From: Ailanthus altissimus
Taxonomy: Eukaryota > Streptophyta > Magnoliopsida > Sapindales > Simaroubaceae
DNA length: 64,000 nt
NCBI GenBank assembly: GCA_946807835.1
Contig: OX327709.1
Coordinates: forward strand, 20,957,501-21,021,500
Reading direction: 5' to 3'
The notes beneath the pieces were generated by a model. The model was not told where the DNA came from and did no database searches. It worked only from the letters and a program-made list of their open reading frames with translations. Numbering within the stretch: the first letter of the stretch is position 1; each line of letters begins with the position of its first letter. The position numbers and the translations under genes are program-made. This document shows, piece after piece, positions 1-12,599 of this stretch.

Positions 1-282
1 TTTTTTCTTCTGGAAAGGCACTAATAGTTTGTCTGAGAACCGATAAGTTTCTCTTTTCTTTTTCCTTTTTCCTGATTGGGTGTAGTGAAAATTTGGTTAC
101 ACTTTGAAATGGAGACTTTTTTTTATATGTAATATAACGTTTGACTGCAGACGATATGCAGTACTCCTCGAAAGAACTTCGAAATTAAGTTAGTAGTACA
201 TAGATATTCAAGTAAATTATCAATCGCCTGTTGCGTGTTGATGAGCCCATGTTGATATGGAAAGTGCAACTTTATTGTATTC
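1..282. other. Intergenic, no gene seen
   Basis: AT-rich sequence left of the LINE insertion. No open frame, splice pattern or repeat boundary was recognised. It may be flanking DNA of a gene outside the window. Confidence 0.5.
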
Positions 283-926
283 AGAAGTAAGATTGTTAAT
301 TATTCCTCCCTGGAATGAAAAAAAAAAACTCTTTTCTGCTCTGTATCTTGGCTCAGGGGGAAAATAATAGTAGACAACGCCCTTAATGGCCTCTAACTTT
401 CGCTCATTCTGAGTGTAGGTTCATTTTTCTTGTTTTTTCAACTATTATTAATCAGTCTTTAGATCGGTAAGTAGAGCATTAATAGATAGAATTAAGGATA
501 TAGAGCAACTTATTAAGTTCTGCAGCTCTGTTTCAATTTCGGTAGAGGAGGAAGATAGTTTCAAACTAGAAGGCCTTTTAAAAGAAACTAGAGAGAGGAT
601 GAAATCTAGTGTTTAGTGGCCAAAGTACTAGCTGCCAGGGCAGTCAACAGGGAGGCTTTTAAAGCTACAATGGTGCAAGTATGGAGACCAGTAAAGCGAG
701 TCCAGATTGAAAGTCTAGGCAATAACACTTTTGTTTGTCATTTTGAATCGAGACAAGATCAAAAGAATATGCAGATGTCTGGTCCATAACACTTTGACAA
801 GGCTCTGATTGTCAGTACAGCAGTTGCTGGCCTTGGCGAGGTGGGTAAGCTAGAATTTAAGCTAACTTCATTTTGGATCCAATTACACAATGTTTCTATC
901 ATTTGCATGTGCAAAGAAGTGATAAA

Positions 927-3092
927 TGATAGTGCATTATGTATTGAGTGAGCATGTATATTTTTTTTAATTTATTTACATATTATATGCATAAATATAC
1001 AACGAAATATAAATTAATTATCTCATTACACTGATGAAATATGGGAGAACTCATTTTTAAAGTATACTTTACATAGTTTTAGTTTAAGACTCGATAAGAT
1101 CTTTCGAACTAAAATAATAACTTTCTATTCTCGATGAAGTATTTTATTAAAGGTAACATTTGCCTCTAAAATTTCTCTCGGACCTTTATTATTTAATTTG
1201 CTTATCATTTTCTTCATGTCTTAATTCTAACTTGCCTTATAATTCATATTTCTTGCAAAAGAAATTGATGTCATTAATATAGCATCCTCGGCCACCTAAA
1301 AAACCAATGAATGCATGATAAATAGATTGCCAAATGTTAAGTATTGTAATTGCATTATCATAGTTGCCAAAACAAAAATCACATTTGTACAATTGATTGG
1401 TAGAATAATGAGTAAATTAGTAGTCTTAACTTGTCATTGTAAAGACATGTCATGCTATTAATTTTAAAAGGTAAATTGTAAGTTAACAACTCATGCTTTA
1501 GGATGGTAATACAAAACCATGACTTTTTATAACAAAATCAAATGGCCACTTCTCACAAATCATTTGGGCCGAATGTTTGCTTATCAATTCATTGAAAATC
1601 AATTTTTTTTTTCATTTTTTATTCATTTAGCCAATTAGAAGATACCACAAATTTAACATTTTACTCACATTTGACGAAATGAATTAGGCTTTCAAAATAC
1701 TTATAAGCAATATATCAATTATATCATTTTGGCCAATTAATTTGTTTAGGTAAAATTAATTATTAATATTTAATAATTAAATAAACTAATAAAAATATGT
1801 CACGTGTCATGTCCCAACAAATTAATAGCATGAAATGTGATGTACAATAGAAACGTTAAATTGGCAAGACTCACTTGTCGAGATCTCGGGCTTAACACTT
1901 AAACCCTATAATCTCCTTGAGAAATCTTGAAATAATTTTAATTTTTCAAGAACTTTTCAGATTGAACAGTTCAATCTGGTGCGCTACCCCAATGCACAAC
2001 GAGTATACTTCATATAGTGAGACTCTCTAGGTTCACACCTATATTGTCTTTCAGAACTCTTTTATAAGTCCATAAACGTTGCCCCGAACACATGTTATAG
2101 AAATAACAATATGGCGCGTTGAACCATACAAGTTGAGATTAATACATATTCGTATAATTTCTCTGTCATTTATATTCTAGAAGAGCGGAGACATAGATCA
2201 TCATCGTCAAGTCTCTATATGCTCAACACTAGAACTTATCTCCTGATTTGTATTTGAATAAACAATATCCACAAACACTTTTTTGATATTGTTTCTGACA
2301 TGAGAAATATTTTTTTTAGGTTAATTACTTATAACCATAGGATTTTCTGAAAGATAATCTTGAAGCATCTGGATATACAACTCGCCCATATGAGCTGACA
2401 AATCGCATATTTACACATACCTGACTCTATGAGCATCGAATCATATCTAGTGATACTCAGTGGTTAGACTATGAAAGATTTCTGATATATGTGGAACCTA
2501 AGTATGGTGGATCACTTATAAGTCCACCATAGTGCTCAGGTTAAAGTACCATGAATACTACTCAACTCGAAAAGATCATCTATTGACGACTTTATGGGAT
2601 GTCTATTGGAGATCCTAATTGAGCCCGTTCAGTATCTAGTCCTCACTAAATACTCACATGCCTATACGAACTTTCAATAAGCTCATGGTCAGTTAAGAAA
2701 AACCATCTATATCATATAGATATATATATACACTGATCTATATAAAAGGGATTCATTGATAGACTCGCATCGATAAAAATAGATCAAGAATATAGGGTTT
2801 AAGAACATACTTGCATAATGACATTTTCTAGCACCTATTGCAATCCTTTGTAACTATGTCATTACTAGTATACATTCAGGTCTTTATTCCGTTTCAGATA
2901 AGGATCTAATTTCTTAGATCCGATTGACTTTTATAATATGTTAACTCTTAACAGTGCTAACTTTTAGAGATCTGAATTCTTTCAGATCATACAATATCTG
3001 AAATGTTATAAGCATCTTACCATATATATAATATTAATAATTTTTTTAAAAATGCTTATTGTATAAATGGCACTTAAACACCAGTTCTAACA
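927..3092 (-). mobile_element. Solo LTR inserted in LINE ORF1
   Basis: This 2166-bp block has TG...CA ends and is flanked by a perfect 5-bp direct repeat ATAAA at 922-926 and 3093-3097. Removing the block and one ATAAA restores the LINE ORF1 reading frame exactly. About 1960-3092 is similar throughout to 19430-20660, and in reverse complement to 62457-63011, so it is a dispersed family. Read on the minus strand the LTR starts TGTTAGAAC. No coding or primer-binding site is present, so it is a solo LTR left by LTR-LTR recombination. The lineage (Copia or Gypsy) is not determined. Confidence 0.85.
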
Positions 3093-3242
3093 ATAAAGGA
3101 GCTAACTAGTAAATTAGGAAGAGTAAAAGAGATTGAGATGGATGGTAATGGGAGATGTTTGGATAAATTTGTTATAGTAAGAGTGGAAATTGATGTATCT
3201 AAACCTTTAAGATGATTCATTAGAGTAAGCAGTCCCGAAAAA

Positions 3243-3270
3243 GGGGGGGGGGGGGGGGGGGGGGGGGGGG
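3243..3270 (+). repeat. Uninterrupted G28 tract
   Basis: Twenty-eight consecutive G residues followed by (GA)n, inside the LINE ORF1 linker between DUF4283 and the zinc knuckle. It could form a G-quadruplex. It may also be partly a sequencing or assembly artefact, since homopolymers this long are unstable and hard to read. Confidence 0.9.
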
Positions 3271-4159
3271 AGAGAGAGATAAGGATGTGCTAGTCTCAAT
3301 TCTTTATAAAATGCTCTTTGATTTTTGTTATAAGTGTGGTTATATTGGCCATACATTTAGAGAATGCATTCATCCATCAAAAGACATGAGTGGGGGCTCA
3401 CATAAAGAGCAGGACAATGGTAAAAGTGGTCCAGGTTTTTAGTATGGAATATGGTTGAGGGCCAATGCATACAGTGAAATAAATAGATTCTCCAAAGCTA
3501 AGGATAGAACAGGGAGACATAAGGAATACAGGAAGAATATAAGTGGAGAATCGTAAAGCAAAGCTGGGGATCAACCAGGCAAAGGTCACAGTTCCTCATA
3601 TAACTAAATAGGTCACATTTCAACTCAATATACCTAGCTCCAGTAAAAAGATGGATGAAATGATAGGTATAGAACTAGAGCAGGCTAGAGGGAATGAAAA
3701 GACTCAACCAAAAGAATGGTTTGATGGTACGGGTGTAGCATGGAAAGAAACTAAACTGGCGGGAAAACTTAATTGTGAAGTTCCAATTTTTGGCGCTAAT
3801 GGAAAAATAGAGAAAAAAGGGAAATAAGGAATAGACCCAGTTAGTTGTTTGAGCAGTACGGGTCAATTAGAGGCTAGGATGGAATTAGAGGAGGCCTTTA
3901 CTAATAAGAAGCTCAAAAAATGAAAAAGTAAAGCTCGAAAACAAAACCCATCTTTATCAACAAGGTCTCAAACCAACCTGGGCAAAAGAAATAACTGCGG
4001 AGTAGAAGAGGGAGGCCCAGAATTTAAAAGATTAAAGCTAGCTCAGGAGAAGGAACCTAACAACGATAATGAAACATGAGAATGTATGTGCCAATATAGA
4101 AGCTAAGGATGGAAAAATAGTGGCGGTGGCTGAAATTCAGCCTCGCCTGGACATATGAT

Positions 4160-7100
4160 TGTACACAGTTAAAATGTCTGGGGTTTAATGAACCCCCGGA
4201 CATTCAGGGTAGCAAAAAAAAAATCTCCTTAATCAAAGGCCAGACGTAGTGTTTCTTTGTGAAACTAAACTAACTGAATCAAGAATAAGACATATTAGTA
4301 CAAAGCTTCACTTTGAATACTATCTGGCTATTGATAGAATAGGATTAGGATGTGGATTGGTGTTCATGTGGAACCAAAAAATTGATATTCGGATATTATC
4401 ATATAGTAGGAATCATATAGATGCTTTAATAGTTGAAAATAGTAGTAGAACATGGAGATTTATTGAGATTTATGGCTTACCAAAAGCATCCGAGAAGAAA
4501 CACACTTGGAAGCTCATTGAAAGATTGGCTAGCTCATTTCAGTTGCCTAGATTTGTTGTGAAGATTTCAATGAAGTTATGTCTGTTGATGAAATAGTGGT
4601 GGCCTTCCTACCAATACTGTTGAGATTACCGGTTTTAGATCAGCCCTGAAGGAGAGTAGGCTTGAAGATATAGGCTGGTTAAGATATCCGTTCACATGGT
4701 TAAATAAAAGGGAGGGGCAACATTTGATCAAAGAGCGGTTTGATAGATTTTTATGCAACGATAAATGGGGAGTGTTGCATTGTGGTTATTAAGTTTCTCA
4801 TTTAGTAACTACAGTCTCTGACCATAATACTATTCTTCTAGAAATGCGGGATGTAAGGAGGTGGAATGATAGAGATTTTAGGCACTATAAGAGGTTTCAA
4901 TAAAAGGAGGTGTAGAGTTCTTATAATGAATGCTCTCAAGTGCGCGAGGATAACTGGAAATAAAGTAGAAGTAATCTTAGTTTTCCAATGGAACTTTTCC
5001 TCGAAAGGCCAGAACAAGTCAAAAGTGGTCTGGTAAAGTGGAGTAAGAGAACTTTTGGGAATAGAAGAAGAAGAATTGATCATCTCACCAAAGAATTGAG
5101 CAAATGTAAGCAATCTTGTCTTCACTATACTGACCCGGGTAGAGTGAAACATCTAGAAAAGGAAATTAATCCGCTGTTTCTTGAAGAGAAAACTTATTGG
5201 AGACGACGGGAAAAAGTTACCTGGACGAAAGATGGTGACAGAAATACAAGATTCGTTCATGTAGTGGCATCTAAAAGGAAAAGAAAAAATACCATCAAAG
5301 GCATGAAGAATGAAGAGGGCCAGTGGGTTTAGGATGGTTAGGAAATGCAAAGAATAATCAATTCCCATTTGTTAGAGATGTTCACCTCAACAAAACCATC
5401 AGAGGAGATAATTCAAGGGGCTGTGTAGGGTCTGTCATCCAAAGTTTCTCCCGAAATGAATGAAGAGCTGCTGAATGCATTCACAAGGGAGGAAATTAAA
5501 AAGGCTGCTTGGCTACTCAACCCAATCAAAACACCAAGTCCTGATGGCTTTTTGGCAAGGTTCTACCAAAAGCACGGGTAAACGATTAGAGAAGACATTA
5601 TCAATGCCTGTCTCCATGTCCTCAACTCTCAAGGTTCTTTATCTCCCTTAAATCACACTAATATTGCCTTAATCCTTAACGTAGAAAACCCTCAAAGTCC
5701 TACTAACTTTAGGTCGATAAGTTTGTACAATGTAAGCTACAGGATCATAGCCAAATCAATTACCAATAGATTGAAACCAATTATGGAGTCCAACATTTCA
5801 AAAAATTAGAGTGCTTTTCTTCCTAAGAGACTAATTAGTGATAATATCATTATAGGCTATGAGTATTTGCATAAAATTAGGAACAAAAGGAGGGGAGAAA
5901 AGGGCTACATTACCTTTAAACTAGATATTAGTAAAGCCTATGATAGGGTGGAATGGGGATTTCTTAGGGTACCAATGTATAAGGTAGGCTTTCATATGAA
6001 TTGGATTAATCTAATCATGAATTGTATTAGCTTCACACATTCTGTTTGCTGATTACAGCTTGATATGTATCAAGGCTAGTAATCCAAGTTGTACTAGTTT
6101 GAAATAGATTTTTGAGCTCTACTCCCAAGCCTCGGGACAGCGGATCAATTATGAGAAATCTTGAATGTTTGTCAGCCCAAATATCCTTCTATCCCAAGCA
6201 ACAGAAATGCAAAGAATCTTAAACCTCAAGAGAGTGTCACTGCTTGAAAGATACTTGGGGTTACCATCAATGGTTAGCAAAAATAAGAGAAGCGTTTTTA
6301 ACGATCTAAAGCTCAGAATTTGCAGCAAGGTTTATGGCTGGCAAGGGAAATTGTTTTCTAGTGGTGGGAAGGAAACTTTGATAAAGGTAGTTGCTCTTGT
6401 AGTTCCTACTTATGCCATATCTGTTTTTAAGATTCCTATAAGGCATTTGTACAGATATTCAGAAGCTTTTGGCCAAATTTTGGTGGGGTGCAACTGAAGA
6501 TCATCCAAGGAAAATTCATTGGCTAAACTGGAAGAGTCTTTGCAAGAGTAAAAGAGATGGGGCATAGGATTTAGGGATCTTTCTAGCTTCAATCAGTCAC
6601 TCTTAACCGAGCAGGGGTGGAGGATACTCCAAGATCACGAGTCACTCACAACCAAGGTCCTCAGAGCAAGGTATAACAGAAATGGGGAGTTCATGTCTGC
6701 AACCTTAGGCTCTAACTCTTCATACATTTGGAGAAATGTGTTATGAGGAAGAGAATTACTCAAGAGAGGAATTAGATAGATTATTGGTAATGGTAGGAAG
6801 GAGGAAATTTGTAGGAGTAATTGGATTCCTAGAATTTTCACCTTCAAGCCAATTACCATGCAATCTTTGTCTGAGGATTGTAAGGTTCAAGAACTGATTT
6901 GGAAAAACCAGCAGTGGAACCAAGCTAAATTGCATCAATACTTTCATCCAGATGATGCTAAGTTAATCTCAAGTATTCCCCTTTCTTTGACAGATAAAGA
7001 TGATTCCATATGCTGGCATTATGATAAAAAGGACAAATTTATAATAAAGAGTGGCTATCACTTAGCCTACAAAATGAAGTTTTCTACTGCCCCAGAGTCT

Positions 7101-8048
7101 TCTGACAAATCCAAGATGTTTTGGAAGCAGCAATGGAATTGGCAATCCCCTCAGAAGTTAAGATTTTCACTTGGAGGGCCATTAATAACTTACTCCCTAG
7201 AGGTCAGACTCTGGCAAGAATGAAGATTATTCCCAGCTCCATTTGCAGAAGTTGTAGTTAGGATATGGAAGATACATGTCATGCCTTGTTTTGGTGTCAG
7301 AAGTCCAAGAAAGTTTGGTCTAGATCTATATTCTTAAGGTTTCTCAAATGCCAGTAGTGCAGATCTAGTTTTAGTAATCCAAATGATTCTGGCTATTACT
7401 AGTAAGGATGAAGCTGTTTGTTTTGTAATACTTCTCTAGACAATAGGTTATAGCGGGAATAGATTTATCATGCAGGGTATTAAAGAGGATCCAGGCCAGG
7501 TAATTGTTCAAGCAGAAGCCTTCACTGAAGCTTACAGCTCAAGTCAACAATCTGCACCTCAAGCTTCAAGAATCACATAGATGCATCCCAGTCCAAACCA
7601 TGATAACCATAATTAGCTCTGGCTTAATTTTGATGCAGCAACAAATCAAGATAAGGGCACTTCTGGTTTTGGAGCAGTATTATCAGATTATAATGGCCAG
7701 AAGCTATTTATGGCAGCAGGTCTTGGATTATTCAATGAAGATGTACAGATGGCTGAGGTTGAGGCAATGAAATTTAGTCTACAAGCAATCAGTTCCTCTA
7801 ACCTCCCAAGAGTTAGAGGTGAATCGGATGCACTCAATGTGGTTAAGCTGATCAAAGGCTCTTTATCCTCTTACAAGGAAATCAGATGGCTAATTCAAGA
7901 TATTCAAGATTGTAATGGTAGAAATTGCCAAATTGAATTTGTTCATGTTCTTGAAGGTCAAAATATGCTGGCCCACAACTTAGCCAAGCATACTATGACT
8001 CTTTCTTTTTCTATGTACTGGTTGGACAATTTTCCAGTTGTCAATTAG
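4160..8048 (+). pseudogene. LINE ORF2 remnant (endonuclease, reverse transcriptase, RNase H)
   Basis: ORF2 would nick DNA and reverse-transcribe the LINE RNA. Domains in order: apurinic-type endonuclease start near 4230-4275 (VFLCETKL); RT palm from about 5465 (REEIKKAAWLLNPIKTPSPDGF), then LDISKAYDRVEWGF at 5920; after a deletion near 6030, the catalytic box reads FADYSLI rather than FADDSLI, so one catalytic Asp is lost; zf-RVT near 7160-7320 (MEDTCHALFWC); and RVT_3-type RNase H at about 7615-8048 ending LDNFPVVN. Roughly 100 residues of RT, including the GLRQGDPLSP region, are missing. Numerous stops and frameshifts split it into fragments of about 60-120 codons. Confidence 0.85.
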
Positions 8049-8098
8049 TTGGCAATGAAGGTTCATTTTCTTAAAAAAAAGAAGTAAAATTGTTTATT

Positions 8099-8794
8099 TA
8101 TTTATTTTTTTAAAGTAGAGTTGTTTAAAAATCAATTGGACCATACCAATTTAATTTGAACTAAACTGTTTTTAATAATATTTGATGAATTGATAAATTG
8201 AATTGAAATAAAAGATTTAAAATCTCTCCTAATTTATTGATTTGCTAAAATCTAATGCAATTAATATATATACAAACTAATTTCATTAATTGAGAAAAAA
8301 AATTAGTTCATAGCTCAATTAATGAAATTAAATTTTTTTACTTTGCACTAAATAAATTGTTATTGTAAAACCCATATTTTATTAAAATTTGAAGTATTTT
8401 GAATATTCAAACTTAAGAACAAGTAATCTTATTCTTTTTCTTTGATTTTGAGAGATGAAGAGATAAGATAGTTAGTATTAGATAAAAGAATAAAATAAAT
8501 TTTTTAATTTTAATATAGTGTAATTTTAGAGAACACGTTTATATTTAAAAATAAAAGAGAGAGAGAGAAGAGTAAATGTAGGTGATAAAATATGTGAATT
8601 TTAGTACGTTGAGCCTTTTTATTGATAAAAAAAAAAATTTAATACCAAAATTTATTTTTAAAATTTTTAATAATATTTTATTATAATTGAAGAATAGATT
8701 TTAGAAATTAAAAAAAATATTTTACTTCCATTTACAAAAGTTTAAAATTTAAATTTTTAAAAATATAACTTTTTAAACTTTTTTTTTAATATTT
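8099..8794. other. AT-rich intergenic spacer
   Basis: AT-rich sequence between the LINE and the first Copia element. No gene, promoter or repeat boundary was recognised. Confidence 0.5.
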
Positions 8795-8799
8795 GTATA

Positions 8800-11136
8800 T
8801 GTTAAAAAATTAATGATTCAACAATCTGGGTTAGACAAGAATTGAGATAAATATCAAAAGTGAAGATTTATAAGAAGTTTAAAATGTGTGGGACACGTAT
8901 GGAGAAGTCTAAGATATGTGGGACATGAAGGGAAAAGTGAAACGGGACTCAAAGACGTGAAGGAAGCAAGAAAACGCGGGATAAGCGCTGTCAGGGCTGA
9001 GCGCCGTAGCGCCCATGGCTGAGCGTCGCGGCGTCTAGGACAGCAACCCAGTGCAGTAGCGATGGGAGCGATAATGCCCAGCACCGCGGCGCTAGACTCG
9101 TCAGAAGTTTATTTTTCATCCAAATTTCAAGTTTTGGGAAGTTTTGAACTTCCAAAATAAACAGACTTTTACTCCAATAAGGAATAGGATTAGTGTAATA
9201 CACGTGTATTATTGTAATACACGTGAATTATATTTATAAAACTTAGTGTCAATTAAAGGGAGAAATAGAAGCGGTGGCCGTTATATATATATATATTAGT
9301 TTTTTTTTCGTTTAAGAAAAGCAATTGAAACAGAAGAAGAAAGGAAGCAAAGCCGAACAGAAGAAGGAAAGAAAAGAAAGAAGAAAAAGAAAAGAAAAGA
9401 AGAAAAGAAAGGAAAAAGAAAAAGAAAGGGAAAGGAAGAAACCGGGAAAGAAAAAGAGAAAGAGAAAGAAAAAGAAGGAAAAAAAAAGAAAATTTTAAGA
9501 AATTAGTTTGGGTAGTCAGATTTATACCCAGTGGTTTAGCGGGTAATAGTTTTACGATATTAGAATATTTAGATTTTAATATTTATAATACATATCGGTA
9601 CTAATGATGTATTTTTACACCCTATGATATATAAGGTGTACCGATAGCGAGTCAATCTCAGAATTTAGACCCAGCTGAGGATTAGTGCACTTTTGTGAGT
9701 GGATAATTATATATATTTTATATGTTTTTAATACAGCTAATTATGATTTAATTACGCGTTATCAGATTTAGTTATGATTTATTTTAGACAGAAAAATATT
9801 TATACTATTTAGTATATTTAGAAATATTTTAGAATTTATTATAGTACAGTTTATAATTATGTTCAGTACATAAATAATTATTTTAGAATAATTATGGTCA
9901 TGATATTATATTGTAGTAGTTTTTGAACCATTATATGTGTACCTTCCCCTTTAATTTAGTTGCTCTGCGCATGCGTTAGACCAGTTTAGTTTGCTCTGCC
10001 CGAGCGATGCACCATTCCGCCGGGTCAGACCAACTTAGATCCCCCGCTCTGCCTGTGCGTGAGTTATTCCGCCAGGTTAGACCAGATTTTCTCCGGGTAC
10101 AAGTTTGGTGTGGTTTTCAGTATATATATGTAGTACATATTTCCAGAGCTATGTTACATATATTCAGCTTGATAATAGATTTTATGATAGTTTGCGCTTT
10201 CAGATTTTCAGATCCCAGTATTATGTCATGATTTTAATTTCAGCACAGATTTTATGACAGTTCATACTTTCAGTACAAGTTTATTGATTACTCAGTATAT
10301 AATTTTATGATTATTTTATCATACAGATTTATACGTGTACAATACATATAAAGTATATGATATTTTTAGATTATGTCCACTCACTGAGCCACAAGCTCAC
10401 CCTTTTCCCATTTTCCTATTTTTTTCCCAGGTTGTCACAGGAATTGTGCAGTGTGATACAGTCATCACATTTTGAGGTTGGCCAACGTGCATAGCTGCAT
10501 AAGTGTCTCAGTTTGTGTATTTGTATATGTTTTGTATAGCGGAGCACATGTGCACACTTTTTGTTGAGGCAGGTAGCCTCATTGTATTATATGTATGAGT
10601 AAAGAGTATGTTAGTCACATGTCATCGCAGGATCTGCCTCGATTCTCAAGGAGGGCTCGGGTCGGGTCCTGTCAGTTAGTAGGCACGAAACACACCCTAT
10701 ATAAACACTTGTAAACCCTTGATTTTAGATTAAGCATTAAGAGAGGCTCTAAGAGAGGAGAAGAACTGGGTAGACACTAAGTGCTTGTATGCGCTAGGGT
10801 GAAACCATCGTTTGGGTAATCATTGTTCGTGATAGAGTAAGGGTTTACTAAACATTAGGTCCTTTTGAGAGTTCTTCAGATTGAGTTTTCGTTGTAAAAT
10901 ATCTAGGGAGTTATAATAGGAGATGCTAGAATCCTTGGATCCACCATAGACGTAGGCAATTGGTCGAACCACGTAAGATTGTGTTGTGCTCTTTTGTTTT
11001 CTGCTTTGGATTCTTACTATTTTGCTTGATTAACAGGTTATTCCGCTGCGCAAGAAGGTTATGGTTCTAGGTTGAACTTGAGGTTCTTCATTTCAACATA
11101 ACCTCGAGAGGGAGAAGGACGTTTCCTCCCTCAACA
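8800..11136 (+). repeat. 5' LTR of Copia element (interrupted)
   Basis: It aligns along its length with the LTR at 12600-13397, except for the 1481-bp insertion at 9194-10674 plus one copy of its target duplication. U3 contains several near-palindromic GC motifs of the AGCGCCGCGGCGCT type (about 8998-9100). A TATATAA promoter-like box occurs near 10697-10705, matching the one in the 3' LTR near 12959. Confidence 0.88.
9194..10674 (+). mobile_element. Solo LTR, probably Ty3/Gypsy, nested in the Copia 5' LTR
   Basis: This 1481-bp insert starts TGTAATACACG and ends GGGTCCTGTCA. It is flanked by ATTAG (9189-9193) and GTTAG (10675-10679), a 5-bp duplication with one mismatch. The 3' LTR of the host Copia shows the empty site (GGGTTAGTAGGC near 12935). 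It contains an AG-rich stretch at 9320-9510. No coding sequence or primer-binding site was seen. The Gypsy assignment rests only on the look of its termini. Confidence 0.82.
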
Positions 11137-11139
11137 AAC

Positions 11140-11151
11140 TGGTATTAGAGC
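11140..11151 (+). other. Primer-binding site (initiator tRNA-Met type)
   Basis: TGGTATTAGAGC lies three bases after the 5' LTR. It differs by one base from TGGTATCAGAGC, the usual plant Copia site pairing with the 3' end of initiator tRNA-Met. It sets the direction of the element as +. Confidence 0.85.
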
Positions 11152-11188
11152 TAAATGTTCGATAATACACATCTGGAGTATTTAAACC

Positions 11189-12283
11189 ATGACTGCAATC
11201 AAGTAAGAAATAGAAAAGTTCAATGGGATGAATGACTTCAATCTTTGGAGGAAGAAGGTTAGGGCTCTATTAATGAAGGAATGGCTAGACTCGGCTCTGG
11301 AGGAAGCCAGCTACTAAACTAGCGATGAGGCAACAACTTCAAAGTCCGGGCAGAAAGATTGGGACACAATTCAGAAAAATGCTCACAGCACCTTATTCCT
11401 GGCGTTGAGTGACGAAGTATTAAGGGAAGTTGGTGATGAGGAAACCGTTTTGGGGCTATGGAAGAGACTCGAGGCATTGTACATGAAGAAGTCTCTTGCA
11501 AATAAACTTCTTGTGAAAAAGAAATTACATCAGCTAACAATGCACGAGGAAACTTCATTGAAAGCTCACATTGACGAGTTCAACAAGATCATCATAAGTC
11601 TTGAGCAACTGGGCATTAAGACCAAGGATGAAGACAAGGCCATTATCTTGTTAAGTTGGTTGCCAAATAGCTATGAGAGCTTTGTGGATACGCTGTTGTA
11701 TGAAAAGGAGTCTTTAATGATGAATGACGTTAAGACATCATTGAACTCAAAAGAATTGGCAAAGAGATCTGAGTCCGAGAGTGGAGCAGCATTGATTGCA
11801 CAAGGAAGGAATAGCAACTAATCAAGAAGAAGATCCAAGAAGTGTTTTCTTTATAATAAGGAATGGCACTTTGTGAAGGATTGTCCGAAATCAAAAGGCC
11901 AAGGAGGGTGGGCTGCAATCGGTACTGAGGAAGATACCGAAGTTGTAGACACATTGGTAGCCTCAAGGGGAAAGTACGCTGGCAAATAGATACTAGATTC
12001 GGGGTATAGTGTCCATATATGTCCCGACAAATCGATGTTTACCAACAATAAAGCCAAGAGAGGTAAAGCTCTAATGGAGAATGACATAACTTGTAAGATC
12101 ATAGGAGTTGGTGACATAAGACTGAGGATGCAAGGTGGAGAAACTAGAGACTTACATGGTGTAAGGCATGTTCCTAAAGTGAGGAGGAACTTGATATCCC
12201 TAGGCAAGCTCGATGAGGAAGGGTATTCGGTTAGAGCGAAAAAAGGAAAATTAAGGGTAGAGAAAGGACCTATAAGGTTTTAG
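11189..12283 (+). pseudogene. Copia gag and protease-start remnant
   Basis: The ATG at 11189 begins MTAIK followed by a stop. Reading on gives the DUF4219/UBN2-type gag (FNGMNDFNLWRKKVRALL, then a long open part at 11405-11821 with NKLLVKKKLHQLTMHEE and DKAIILLSWLPNSYESF). The zinc knuckle near 11838-11885 reads CFLYNKEWHFVKDC, so the second Cys is replaced. The protease region near 11989 reads ILDSGYSVHICP, keeping the D-S-G catalytic triplet. The pre-integrase part ends in a stop near 12283, and nothing of pol follows. At least three in-frame stops make it non-functional. Confidence 0.82.
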
Positions 12284-12599
12284 GGTGAGAAGTACAATGA
12301 GGGGCTCTATGTGCTTACTGGGATGGCCATGAGTAGCCCAACGTGGGGTGTTGGGGTAATGCAGACCACTAGACGACATCTAAACCGTGATCACCGAAGT
12401 GATGAGGGTCGGAAATGAGTGCAACGCATCCATACCCTATGCAAGGTACACGAATGCCTTTGGAGACCGAAGTCACTAGCCCAAGGAAAGTTAAGTCTTG
12501 GTGGAGACTTAACTGGACTCAACTCTATATGATAGAGTATTGGTGTGGATCAGATCCCAAAGCCTTCTCATTCGGAAGATTTTGAATCAAGGAAGGGTT

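Larger units (their letters stand above)
470..4080 (+). pseudogene. LINE ORF1 remnant (DUF4283 plus CCHC zinc knuckle)
   Basis: ORF1 of plant L1 elements is a nucleic-acid-binding, gag-like protein. Translation of 628-926 gives a degraded DUF4283 domain, including a segment FDKALIV and a segment ICMCKEV just before the inserted LTR. The frame resumes without loss at 3098 with LTSKLGRVKEIEMDG and then IDVSKPLR. A CX2CX4HX4C knuckle (CYKCGYIGHTFREC) lies near 3327-3370. Between the two domains a run of 28 G replaces the usual linker. Several in-frame stops are present, for example after SKPLR and inside DUF4283. The exact ORF1 start and stop cannot be fixed. Confidence 0.8.
302..8079 (+). mobile_element. 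Full-length, decayed L1-type LINE retrotransposon
   Basis: This is a non-LTR retrotransposon in the + direction with ORF1 (DUF4283 and CCHC knuckle) followed by ORF2 (endonuclease, reverse transcriptase, zf-RVT, RNase H) and an A-rich end at 8073-8080. A 19-bp direct repeat flanks it at 283-301 and 8080-8098, starting AGAAGTAA and matching at 17 of 19 positions. That is the expected target-site duplication of target-primed insertion and fixes both ends. Without the nested solo LTR it is about 5.6 kb, a normal length for a plant L1. Both ORFs carry many stops and frameshifts and the RT core is partly deleted, so it is inactive. Confidence 0.88.

Noticed and set aside
8854..9203. Minus-strand ORFs in the Copia 5' LTR and similar at 12708-12998
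   Set aside because: They are shadows of the GC-rich U3 motif region of an LTR and cross the nested insertion boundary.
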